Shown here piece after piece: positions 47,339-57,300 of a stretch of 64,000 nt of DNA (positions are counted from its first letter, which is position 1; every line of letters begins with the position of its first letter). The stretch is taken from the NCBI GenBank assembly GCA_964500415.1, contig CAZCOB010000005.1:18705-82704 (forward strand). The letters run 5' to 3'. Under the pieces are notes generated by a model, which saw nothing but the letters and a program-made list of their open reading frames with translations, was not told the origin of the DNA and made no database searches. Made by a program: the position numbers and the translations under genes. The stretch comes from JAFGPF01 sp964500415 (lineage in GTDB: Bacteria; Chloroflexota; Dehalococcoidia; Dehalococcoidales; RBG-16-60-22).

Positions 47339-48349
47339 TCAAGCTGAAATAGTACCCCTCTGGCCCAGTCCAGCGACGAGGATATCCAGGGCGACTTCGC
47401 CTTCCAGCTTTCCCGTCTTGATGGAGACATCCGTTTCCAGTAATCTGTGGTATACCTCGCGGATTCGCGCGGGGGAATACCTGTCCGCCTGGTCCCACGC
47501 CTTACGTAAAACAAAGTCGGAGGTCAGTCCCAGTTTTCTCTGAATATCAGCGCGGGATTTCCCCTGTCCCCTCATTTCTTTAATCTGGAAGATAATCCTG
47601 ACCTGCCGCGAGAGCATGACCAGGAGCTGAACCGGGGCTACCCCCTGCTTGAGTAACTGCTGTAAAAGTCCCTGGGCGGTGCTGGCCCTGAACTCCAGGA
47701 CGGCATCAATCATGGCAAAGATATTGGCTTCCTGGGCATAGCTCACCACCACCCTGACGTCATCTTCCTCAATGCGGCGTTCTCCTGCGAACAAAACAAG
47801 CTTATCGACCTCGTTGGACATAATCCAGAGGTCGTTACCAACGAAGCTAATCAGCAGGTTTACCGCCTGCGGCGATATAGTTCCCCCGGCCGCTTTCACC
47901 CGCTGGAGAATCCACTGGCTCAATTGAGCCTGCTTCAGCGAAGGGAAATACCTTACCCTGGTTACGGTGGAAAGCTCGCGTAACAGCGTATTACCGGCTT
48001 TTATACCGCCCCCGAGCAGCACCAGTTCCGTGAATTCCGGAAGGTTTTTAATGCCGCCGGCGATTGCTTTATACTCTTCCGATGGCTCCGGCTTACCGGC
48101 CGACTTCTTTCGCCCCGTCCTGTTTCCGATTTCAAAACGCTCGAAGAGTCCCTCGACGATGACGAGTCGTTTTTCCGATAGAAAGGGGACCGTGTCGCAG
48201 GCGCTACGCATCTGCTCCAGAGTTACCTGCCGTCCGTCGAGGACGGTGGTATTGGTCATCAGGGCGGCGGCATTGCCGATGCCTTTCTTTATCTCATTAA
48301 GCGCCTGGCGAACGGAAAAATCATCCTCGCCGATAAGTACGTGCAGCAA
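47339..48349 (-). CDS. holA: DNA polymerase III subunit delta
   Basis: The 336-residue protein opens the beta clamp as part of the clamp loader. The pattern (MLHVLIGEDDFSVRQALNEI, IVEGLFERFEI, AGNTLLRELSTVTRVRYFP, LLISFVGNDLWIMSNEVDKLV) matches HolA without Walker motifs, as usual for delta. TTG at 48349 with GGAGG upstream is the start. Its stop overlaps the -35 box of the ROK gene promoter. Confidence 0.85.
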   Translation of the reverse strand: MLHVLIGEDDFSVRQALNEIKKGIGNAAALMTNTTVLDGRQVTLEQMRSACDTVPFLSEKRLVIVEGLFERFEIGNRTGRKKSAGKPEPSEEYKAIAGGIKNLPEFTELVLLGGGIKAGNTLLRELSTVTRVRYFPSLKQAQLSQWILQRVKAAGGTISPQAVNLLISFVGNDLWIMSNEVDKLVLFAGERRIEEDDVRVVVSYAQEANIFAMIDAVLEFRASTAQGLLQQLLKQGVAPVQLLVMLSRQVRIIFQIKEMRGQGKSRADIQRKLGLTSDFVLRKAWDQADRYSPARIREVYHRLLETDVSIKTGKLEGEVALDILVAGLGQRGTISA

Positions 48350-48497
48350 ATTTGTCCTCCGGAAGCGGTTTACCTATTTTACCATACTAAAGGTCAATGG
48401 TTAAGGTTGACAAAATAACCCAGTTAAGGAATAATCGCACAGAGAGCCAAGTGATAAGCTGTCTGACCCAACTGCTTTAATCAAGAGGTGAATAAAG

Positions 48498-48737
48498 ATG
48501 TCGGAAATACCTGATGAAGGCGGCGTGACCGAAGAACTAAGAAAACTGGCAGGTATAGCCACGGATATGCAAATGGCCAGTAAAATGAGGACGCAGGCCA
48601 TCAACCAGCTCGGCGACCTGGCCTCTCACGAAGCGCTGCTCGTCCTGCTCAACCTGGCCGCCAACGATAAACTTAATATCGACGAAAGGGACCTGGCCCT
48701 CAAGAAAGCCAGGGAAATAGTAAAGAAAGGCCGCTGA
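48498..48737 (+). CDS. Small HEAT-like helical protein of unknown function
   Basis: The 79-residue protein is all-helical and acidic (MSEIPDEGGVTEELRKLAGIATDM...), with an AINQLGDLASHEALLVLLNLAAND-type HEAT-like pair. No family was recognised. It is likely expressed with ychF, 33 bases downstream, and is preceded by AAGAGGTG. Confidence 0.55.
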   Translation: MSEIPDEGGVTEELRKLAGIATDMQMASKMRTQAINQLGDLASHEALLVLLNLAANDKLNIDERDLALKKAREIVKKGR

Positions 48738-48770
48738 TAGTCCGACCGCAGCCGACCATGCGGCACACTG

Positions 48771-49877
48771 ATGAGTATCAACATCGGTATTATAGGTCTG
48801 CCCCAGAGCGGTAAGACGACCGTCTTCAATGCCCTGACCGAGGGCAAAGCGGATACCGTAACCCACACCACGGAAGGCCTCTCCCCGCATATCGGCACGG
48901 CTAAAGTACCCGAGCCCCGCCTCAAGGTTCTGGACGAGATGCTTCACCCCAGGAAAATCGTCCCCGCCGAAGCCAGATATATCGACGTAGGGGCTTCGGT
49001 CAAGACCCTGGCACAGGACAAGGGAATAGGCGGCGAACTACTCAATCAACTCAGCGCCGTGGACACGCTTATCTGCGTCGTCCGTGCCTTTACCGATGAA
49101 AGCATCCCCCATCCCGAAGGCAGCCTTGATTTCCGGAGAGATATCAACACGCTTAACATGGAGCTTGTCTTCTCCGACCTGGCTATTATAGAAAGACGGC
49201 TGGAAAAACTGGAGATAACTTTAAAGGGGGCAAAACCACAGGAGCGCCAGTCTTTCCTCCATGAAAAAGACATCTTAATGCAGTTTAAGAGCGAACTGGA
49301 AAACGATAAACCCATCCGCGAAATGGCACCGGAACCGGCTGCGGCCAGAATCATTACCAATTACCAGTTTCTCACCGCCAAACCCCTCCTCATCTCCGTT
49401 AATATCGGGGAAGAACAACTCCCCGAAGCAGCCTCTCTGGAAGGGGAGTTGAACAAAGAGTATCCGGGAGCAAAATACCGGGTTATCACCATCTGCGGCA
49501 AGCTGGAAATGGAACTGGCGCAGATGGAAGAAAGCGAAGCGAAGGAATTCCGCGCCGATTTCGGCATAGCAGAACCGGGACTCGAACGGGTTATCAAAAC
49601 GTCCTACGAGCTTTCCGACCTTATTTCATTCTTCAGCATAGCCTCGAACGAGGTCAGGGCCTGGTCCATCAGAAAAGACACCACCGCCCTGAAAGCCGCC
49701 GGCAAAATACATACCGACATGGAAAAAGGGTTCATCCGCGCCGAGGGCATCGGCTTTAACGACCTAGTAAAATGCGGGAGTATCGCCGAGGCGAAAAAAC
49801 AGGGACTATTCAGGCTTGAAGGCAAGGATTATATCATCCAGGACGGGGATATCGTTACCTTTCTCTTCAATGTTTAA
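48771..49877 (+). CDS. ychF: Ribosome-binding ATPase YchF
   Basis: The 368-residue protein has an Obg-type P-loop GLPQSGKTTVFNALTEG that binds ATP more strongly than GTP, an ATP-specific helical insert and the C-terminal TGS domain ending GKDYIIQDGDIVTFLFNV. It binds ribosomes and is involved in oxidative stress. The unusual first Gln of the loop is normal for YchF. The end overlaps the stop of the convergent NfeD-like gene by 11 bases. Confidence 0.93.
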   Translation: MSINIGIIGLPQSGKTTVFNALTEGKADTVTHTTEGLSPHIGTAKVPEPRLKVLDEMLHPRKIVPAEARYIDVGASVKTLAQDKGIGGELLNQLSAVDTLICVVRAFTDESIPHPEGSLDFRRDINTLNMELVFSDLAIIERRLEKLEITLKGAKPQERQSFLHEKDILMQFKSELENDKPIREMAPEPAAARIITNYQFLTAKPLLISVNIGEEQLPEAASLEGELNKEYPGAKYRVITICGKLEMELAQMEESEAKEFRADFGIAEPGLERVIKTSYELSDLISFFSIASNEVRAWSIRKDTTALKAAGKIHTDMEKGFIRAEGIGFNDLVKCGSIAEAKKQGLFRLEGKDYIIQDGDIVTFLFNV

Positions 49878-50283
49878 GTTTGATATCTCCGACTCTACGC
49901 ACGGATAATTTCAGGCTGTCTTCGCTTACCACCACCACCTCCTCGCCGATATCAATATCGTCACCTTCGACGGATATTGCCCCCCAGAGCTCGCCCCCGA
50001 TTCTCACCATGCCCTCCGGGGACAATTTATCGGCGATTTTACCCCTGGTGCCGACCATTGATGGCAGACCGACCGGCACCTGTTTTCTCAACGTCCGGGT
50101 GGTGAAAATAAAAAGCCACACGCTGAATCCTAACCAGGCCACCATCACTCCGATAAGCACCTGAAAGGGCAAATTAACCCCGAACTCAGGAAGAAGCCAG
50201 CGCCATATCACGAAGATAGCCCCTTCCTCAAACGACGTACTGATAATAGCCAGCACCAGTCTGGCTCTGGTCAACTTGCCCAT
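49867..50283 (-). CDS. NfeD-like membrane protein
   Basis: The 138-residue protein has two membrane helices (about 11-30 and 42-62) and a C-terminal OB-fold-like domain (VGTRGKIADKLSPEGMVRIGGELWGAIS...) typical of the NfeD short form. These proteins act with stomatin-like partners in membrane quality control; no partner gene is in view. It converges on ychF with an 11-base overlap of coding ends. Confidence 0.8.
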   Translation of the reverse strand: MGKLTRARLVLAIISTSFEEGAIFVIWRWLLPEFGVNLPFQVLIGVMVAWLGFSVWLFIFTTRTLRKQVPVGLPSMVGTRGKIADKLSPEGMVRIGGELWGAISVEGDDIDIGEEVVVVSEDSLKLSVRRVGDIKLKH

Positions 50284-50395
50284 ATCACTCGATTCTATTA
50301 TAGCAGGAAGACGTCCCTATTTTAATTCTGTGTGCCTTTCTCTAAAAAAATACTAGAGGATTTGAGAATTTTTTCTAAAAAAAGTGCCGCCGGAC

Positions 50396-50459
50396 TTGAC
50401 AAGCCATATATAAAAGTGATATCCTTATAGTTTGTAATAATGCCCCAAGTGTGTATAAT
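50396..50459 (+). promoter_or_regulatory. Promoter region of rpoBC
   Basis: The 285-base gap 50284-50568 holds this site. TTGACA at 50396-50401 has TGATAT 15 bases downstream, and a second -10 box TATAAT at 50454-50459 has a weak -35 TTTGTA. The leader to rpoB is over 100 bases. Which box is used cannot be decided by eye. No ribosomal protein operon precedes rpoB. Confidence 0.4.
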
Positions 50460-50568
50460 TTTGCTTCCCAGACATAGATACCCGTAGTATTGCCGCATAT
50501 GCGCGCGCCTTCATTTTGAATAGCATTACTAATACGATAGAACTGGTGTATTTATCTAAGGAGTTGAG

Positions 50569-53500
50569 ATGGTTTTAGCATCACCGGCACCCACACCCGA
50601 GTCAAAGAACCCTGCTTCACGAAAATCTTACGCCAAGCTACCCAGTGTTCTGGATGTACCCAACCTGATTAAGGTACAGCTCGATTCTTTCCAGAGGTTC
50701 CAGGAAGAAGGGCTGAAACAGCTGCTGGAGGAGATATCACCCATCAAAGACCTTACCGGCAACCGGCTGGAACTCGGGTTTATCAGTTACGAATTTCGCG
50801 AACCGCGCCCGGGGCATTCCGAGCAGGAATGTCACGAACGTGACCAGACCTACTCCGCTCCCCTGTACGTCAAGGTAAGACTGCTTGTTAAGGAAACCGG
50901 AGAAATTAAAGAGCAGGACCTGTTCTTCGGCGATATACCTTTAATGACCGCCAAAGGCACCTTCATTACCAGCGGCGCCGAAAGGGTAGTCGTCAGCCAG
51001 TTGCTGCGCTCTCCGGGTGTTTACTTTACCTGCGAAGAAGACCCGGTTTCCGGCTACGAACTATGCCAGGCGAAATTAATCCCCACCCGCGGGGCCTGGC
51101 TGGAGTTTGAGACCAGCAACCGGAACGTAATATCGGCTAAAATAGACGGCAAACGCAAAATTCCCATCACCACCCTCCTGCGCGCCATAGGCTATGGCAG
51201 CGACGAGGAGCTGCTCAGCCTTTTTAAGGATGAGGATAAGTCCGACCATAATTACATCAGTACGACGATGGACCGCGAGCCTTTTATAAAGGATGAGAAA
51301 GAGGCTCTGCTTGATATTTACAAGAAACTACACCCCGGCGAAATGCCTTCACCGGAGAACGCCCGCAAGCTGATAAAGAACCTGTTCTTCGATGCGGCCC
51401 GCTACGACCTGGGTAGCGTAGGACGCTACAAGCTGAACAAGCGATTGAACCTCGATATAAACTTGAAGGAGCGTACCCTGACCCGCGAGGACATCGTCGA
51501 GATAGTGCGGCACATCATAATGATAAACAACCGGCAGGACTCAGGCGATGACATCGACCACCTCGGCAACCGGCGGGTACGTACCGTCGGAGAACTGGTG
51601 CAGACCCAGTTCCGCATCGGCTTCCTGCGCCTGGAACAGGTAGTCAGGGAGCGCATGAGCATTATTGGCACCGAGGCGGTTACCCCCAGCGCCCTGGTCA
51701 ATATCCGCCCCATCGTGGCTGCCGTCAGGGAATTCTTCGGCGGCTCGCAGCTATCGCAGTTCATGGACCAGACCAATCCGCTGGCAGAACTGACCCACAA
51801 GCGGCGACTTTCGGCCATGGGCCCCGGAGGGCTATCACGGGAACGCGCCGGATTCGAAGTCAGAGACGTCCACTTCTCCCATTACGGACGTATCTGCCCT
51901 ATAGAGACACCGGAAGGGCCGAATATCGGGCTTATTGGCTCCCTGGCCACCTACAGTATTATCAATGAGTACGGCTTTATCGAAACGCCGTATCGCAAGG
52001 TTATCAGCGAGGTAAAAAGCAAGGACGAGAACCTCGCCGGCAGGACGGTTACGGAGGATGTTCCCGATGACAAGGGCGGCACCCTGGTAAAAGCAGGTAC
52101 CGTTATTACCCCCCAGGTTGTCTCCAAACTGGCCAAGATGAGGTCGAGGAAAATAAAAGTTGTCCCCTTTGTTTCCAGCCAGATTATCTACCTTCCGGCT
52201 GACGAGGAGGACAAATACGTCATCGCCCAGGCCAACGCGCCGCTCGACGAGAACAACCAGTTCATCGAAAAAAGAATCGAGGCCAGGCTGGCCGACGGCT
52301 ACCTGCTGGAAACGCCCGATAAAATGGAATTGATGGATGTTACCCCCAAGCAGGTTGTCAGCGTCGCTACCGCGTTGACGCCCTTTCTGGAACACAACGA
52401 CGCCAACCGCGCCCTGATGGGCGCCAACATGCAGCGCCAGGCGGTACCCCTTCTGCGTCCGGAGGCGCCGCTGGTAGCGACCGGCATGGAAATGGAGGCT
52501 GCCAAGCACAGCCGTCAGATAATTTTCGCGCTGAACGCCGGCGTGGTTACCGAGATGGCCGGCAGTATCGACGAAAAATTCAATACCAAGTATCGCATTA
52601 TAATTACGCGGGACGACGGTGAAAAGGATACCTACGAGTTAATGAAGTTCGTCCGTACCAATCAGGGAACCTGCATCAATCAGCGGCCCCTGGTGAATAA
52701 AGGCGAACGCGTTGAGGTTGGTCAGCTGCTGTCCGACAGCTCCGCCACCGAGAACGGTGAGCTGGCCCTGGGACAGAACGTAACGGTGGCTTTCATGTGC
52801 TGGGAGGGCTACAACTTCGAGGACGCTATTATCCTCAGCAGCCGCATGGTCGAAGAGGATATGTTCACCTCCATCCACATCAACAAACACGAAGTGGAAG
52901 CTCGCGATACCAAGCTGGGTCCGGAAGAAATTACACGGGATATACCCAATGTCAGCGAGGAAAGCCTGCGCGAACTAGACGAAGACGGCATTATCCGCAT
53001 CGGCGCCGAGGTCAGGCCGGACGATACGCTGGTAGGTAAAATCACCCCCAAAGGCGAGACGGAGCTATCCGCCGAGGAAAAATTGCTCCGAGCTATCTTC
53101 GGGGAGAAAGCCAGAGAGGTTAAAGATACCTCTTTGCGAGTCCCACACGGCGAGTGGGGCAAGGTAATCAATGTCAAGGTCTATACACGCAAGGACAGTC
53201 GCGAGGGCGGCGACGACCTGCCGGCCGGAGTCAACCAGTGGGTACAGGTCTGGGTCGCCCAGAAACGCCGGGTATCCGTCGGCGATAAGCTCGCCGGGAG
53301 ACACGGCAACAAGGGTGTTATCTCCATCATCGCGCCCAAAGAAGACATGCCCTTCCTGCCGGACGGGACGCCGGTAGATATTATCCTCGACCCCATCGGT
53401 GTGCCTTCGCGTATGAATATCGGTCAGGTACTGGAAACCCATCTGGGCTGGGCTGCCCAGGTGCTGGGATTCCGGGCGCTGACGCCGGTCTTCGACGGTG

Positions 53501-54333
53501 CGGATGACCTGGCCATCGAAGACGCCCTATGCCGCGCCTGGATTGTCCAGCAATCCGGCGCCATCGACCCCACCCCCGGGAAAGATAAAGCCCCCTACAA
53601 CCAGGATGTCGCCAAGAAATGGGTCAATGAACACGATTACGACGGAGAAGCCGTTTTCAATGAATCCCTGCGGGGAAAGGCGAGAGACATCGGCCTGCGT
53701 CTCTGGCTTGAAGACCTCAATATATCCAGCCACGACCTCAAACCGGAAGACCTGGAGGAGGTGGTGGAAAAGGTAAATGCCGAGGGACGGTTCTCACCGC
53801 CTACCTACGGCAAGGTCATCCTGCATGACGGGCGCACCGGCGAACCTTTCGACCAGCCGGTAACCGTCGGCAATATTTACATGATGAAACTCATCCATCT
53901 CGTGGAGGATAAAGTCCATGCCCGCTCTACGGGCCCGTACTCCCTGATTACGCAACAGCCGCTGGGCGGCAAGGCGCAGTTCGGTGGGCAGCGTTTCGGC
54001 GAAATGGAAGTCTGGGCGCTCGAAGCCTACGGCGCGGCCCATAACCTCCAGGAGATGCTGACCATAAAATCGGACGACGTCACCGGCCGGGCCAAAGCCT
54101 ACGAGTCCATCATCAAAGGCGATGATATCCTCCAGCCCGGTGTGCCGGAATCGTTCAAGGTCCTGGTTAAGGAACTACAGAGCCTGGGTCTCGCCCTCGA
54201 AGTGATAAATGAAGAAGAAACCAAGATAGCCTCCGCAGAAGAGACCATGGAACAGACTTACAAACTGGAGACAGAGCTGAAAGAAAGTGAAGAACCACGC
54301 TGGAGAGAGGTAGACGAAGATGTTCGAGATTAA
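50569..54333 (+). CDS. rpoB: RNA polymerase beta subunit
   Basis: The 1254-residue protein is the beta subunit. Conserved stretches include the rifampicin-pocket region GSQLSQFMDQTNPLAELTHK and RLSAMGPGGLSRERAGFEVR, the HYGRICPIETPEGPNIGLIG motif, EGYNFEDAIILSSRMVEED and the C-terminal GGKAQFGGQRFGEMEVWALEA. Length is normal without large insertions. It starts after an AAGGAG site and overlaps rpoC by 14 bases. Confidence 0.98.
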   Translation: MVLASPAPTPESKNPASRKSYAKLPSVLDVPNLIKVQLDSFQRFQEEGLKQLLEEISPIKDLTGNRLELGFISYEFREPRPGHSEQECHERDQTYSAPLYVKVRLLVKETGEIKEQDLFFGDIPLMTAKGTFITSGAERVVVSQLLRSPGVYFTCEEDPVSGYELCQAKLIPTRGAWLEFETSNRNVISAKIDGKRKIPITTLLRAIGYGSDEELLSLFKDEDKSDHNYISTTMDREPFIKDEKEALLDIYKKLHPGEMPSPENARKLIKNLFFDAARYDLGSVGRYKLNKRLNLDINLKERTLTREDIVEIVRHIIMINNRQDSGDDIDHLGNRRVRTVGELVQTQFRIGFLRLEQVVRERMSIIGTEAVTPSALVNIRPIVAAVREFFGGSQLSQFMDQTNPLAELTHKRRLSAMGPGGLSRERAGFEVRDVHFSHYGRICPIETPEGPNIGLIGSLATYSIINEYGFIETPYRKVISEVKSKDENLAGRTVTEDVPDDKGGTLVKAGTVITPQVVSKLAKMRSRKIKVVPFVSSQIIYLPADEEDKYVIAQANAPLDENNQFIEKRIEARLADGYLLETPDKMELMDVTPKQVVSVATALTPFLEHNDANRALMGANMQRQAVPLLRPEAPLVATGMEMEAAKHSRQIIFALNAGVVTEMAGSIDEKFNTKYRIIITRDDGEKDTYELMKFVRTNQGTCINQRPLVNKGERVEVGQLLSDSSATENGELALGQNVTVAFMCWEGYNFEDAIILSSRMVEEDMFTSIHINKHEVEARDTKLGPEEITRDIPNVSEESLRELDEDGIIRIGAEVRPDDTLVGKITPKGETELSAEEKLLRAIFGEKAREVKDTSLRVPHGEWGKVINVKVYTRKDSREGGDDLPAGVNQWVQVWVAQKRRVSVGDKLAGRHGNKGVISIIAPKEDMPFLPDGTPVDIILDPIGVPSRMNIGQVLETHLGWAAQVLGFRALTPVFDGADDLAIEDALCRAWIVQQSGAIDPTPGKDKAPYNQDVAKKWVNEHDYDGEAVFNESLRGKARDIGLRLWLEDLNISSHDLKPEDLEEVVEKVNAEGRFSPPTYGKVILHDGRTGEPFDQPVTVGNIYMMKLIHLVEDKVHARSTGPYSLITQQPLGGKAQFGGQRFGEMEVWALEAYGAAHNLQEMLTIKSDDVTGRAKAYESIIKGDDILQPGVPESFKVLVKELQSLGLALEVINEEETKIASAEETMEQTYKLETELKESEEPRWREVDEDVRD

Positions 54334-57300
54334 CGATTTTGATGCCGTCCGTATCTCGCTCGCTTCACCGGAGCAGATACGCAGCTGGTCATACGGGGAA
54401 GTAACCAAGCCGGAGACCATCAACTACCGCACGCTGAAACCGGAGCGGGACGGCCTCTTCTGCGAAAGGATATTCGGTCCTACCAAGGACTTTGAATGCT
54501 ACTGCGGAAAGTATAAGAGGATACGCTACAAGGGCGTTATCTGTGATAAGTGCGGCGTGGAAGTCGCCCGCGCCAAGGTGCGCCGGGAACGCATGGGGCA
54601 TATCGATCTGGCCTGCCCGGTGAGCCATATCTGGTTCGCCAAGGGCATACCGAGTCGCATCGGCCTGCTGCTGGACCTGTCGCCGCGCAGCCTGGAACAT
54701 GTCCTTTACTTCTCCCAGTACATCGTCACCCAGGTAAATGAAGATGCCCGTGAAGAGGTTATCAAGCAGCTCGAGGAAAGTACACTCCATAACATTGAGG
54801 AGCGCCAGCAAGCCGTAGAGGCCCAGATTGCCCAGATGGAGCAGGACGGGGCGACGGTAGAAGAAATCAATCAACTCCGCAACCAGTTCGTCAATGAAAA
54901 AACCAAGCTGGAAGAAGAGACCGCCCTCGTCACGGAAAAGCTCAAGGAACTCCAGGTTAAGCAATTGCTGACCGAAAATGAATATCACGACCTTAAACAC
55001 AAGTACGGGGATGCCTTCGAGGCCGGCATGGGCGCCGAGGCCATCCTGCATATTATGAAGAACATCAACCTCGATGAAATACGCAATAACCTGCTGCAGG
55101 AGACACAGTCTTCCTCGGGGCAGCGGCGCAAGAAGGCCAGCAAGCAGCTCAGGGTTGTCGAGGCTTTCCGCAATAGCGGCAACAAGCCGGAGTGGATGAT
55201 TTTAACCGTGCTGCCGGTGCTGCCGCCCGACCTGCGGCCGATGGTTCAGCTGGATGGCGGCAGATTCGCCACCAGCGACCTTAACGACCTGTACCGCAGG
55301 GTCATCAACCGCAACAACCGGCTGCGTCATCTCATTGACATCGGCGCTCCGGAAATCATTATAAGAAACGAGAAGCGCATGCTCCAGGAGGCCGTCGATT
55401 CTCTCGTCGATAACGGCCGGAGAGGGCGCGCCATCTCCATCAGCGGCAACCATAAATTAAAGTCACTCTCCGACATGCTCCGCGGTAAACAGGGACGGTT
55501 CCGCCAGAACCTGCTCGGCAAACGCGTAGACTACAGCGGACGCTCGGTAATCGTCTGCGGTCCCGAGTTGAACCTGCACCAGTGCGGCCTGCCCCGCCGG
55601 ATGGCCCTCGAACTGTTTAAGCCCTTCGTGATGCGCCGCCTGGTGGCACAGGGGCTGGCTCCCAATATCAAGAGCGCCAGAAGACTGGTGGAGAGAGCCA
55701 AGTCCGAGGTATATGACATTTTAGAAGAGGTCGTCAAGGAACGGCCGGTATTACTAAACCGCGCCCCCACCCTGCACCGCCTCAGCATCCAGGCCTTCGA
55801 GCCGGTACTCATCGACGGCAGCGCCATCCAGATTCACCCGCTGGTCTGCTCCGCCTTCAATGCCGACTTCGACGGCGACCAGATGGCGGTGCACGTGCCG
55901 CTGTCACGCGCCGCTGTTAAAGAGGCGAGAGACATGATGCTCAGCCATCACAATATACTGCTGCCCAGCAGCGGCGAACCCACGGTAACGCCGACACTGG
56001 ACATGGTACTCGGCTGCTATTACCTGACGACCATCCGTCACGAGGGTAAAGAAAACGGTAAATACTTCGGGAGCTTCGAAGAGGCCAAGCTCGCTTATGA
56101 ATTCGGGGTAGTCGACCTGAGAGAAGAGATTGACGTCAGGAACAAAGAAACGGGTGAGAGAGTTAAAACCAGTGTCGGCCGCATCCTCTTCAATGAGGTC
56201 CTGCCCGCGGAACTGGGTTTCTTCAATAAAATAATTGATAAGTCCACCCTGAAACATATAGCCACCAACTGCTGTAAATTGCTGCCCGACGAAGAGACCG
56301 GCCAGGTACTGGATAGTATCAAGCGACTCGGCTTCCACTACGCCTCCAAGTCGGGAATAACCATCGCCATGAATGACATTGAGGTCCCGGCAAGCAAGAC
56401 ACAGATGCTGGAGGAAGCGGAGAAAAGGGTCGCCACCATCGAAGACCAGTATCACCGCGGTCTGATTACCGAGGACGAAAGGTACAACGGAATCATCGGC
56501 GTCTGGATGGAAACCACCGATAATATTACCAATACCATCTCCGATAACCTCGACCGCTACGGCGGTATCTACATGATGGCGACATCCGGCGCCAAAGGTA
56601 ACATCTCCCAGATAAGGCAAATGGCCGGCTTGCGCGGGCTAATGACCGACCCCGCCGGTAAAATCATCGAATTCCCCATCAAGTCCAGCCTCCGCGAAGG
56701 CCATAGCGTCCTGGAATACTTTATCTCCACCCACGGCGCCCGCAAAGGCCTAGCCGACACGGCCCTGAGAACCTCCGATAGCGGCTATCTCACGCGGCGC
56801 CTCATTGATGTCGCCCAGGACGTGATTACCTCGCAGGACGACTGCGGCACCACTGACGGCGTCTGGATGTCCGAGCCGAAAGAAAAAGGCATCTTACCAC
56901 CGCTTACCGAGCGTATAATCGGCAGAATGGCAGCTAGCGATATCGTCCATCCCGAAACCGGCGAAATAATCGTCGCCCAGAACGAGGAAATCGACGAAGA
57001 GAAAATCGAGGAAATAATTGCCGCGGGCCTGACCTCGGTGTATGCCAGGTCGCCCCTTACCTGCCAGTCGCGGCGCGGCACCTGCCGCCTCTGTTACGGC
57101 CGCGACCTTGCCCGAGGAGACCTCATCGAGTACAACGTCGCTGTGGGTATTATTGCCGCCGAAAGCATCGGCGAACCTGGCACTCAGCTGACACTGCGTA
57201 CCTTCCATACCGGCGGCGTGGTGGGACTCGATATTACCAGCGGTCTTCCCAGGGTGGAAGAACTTTTCGAGGCCAGGATACCGCGAGGGCAGGCAATTAT

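Noticed and set aside
50284..50568. A ribosomal-protein leader or riboswitch upstream of rpoB
   Set aside because: No recognisable fold or conserved leader motif; only promoter boxes could be supported.
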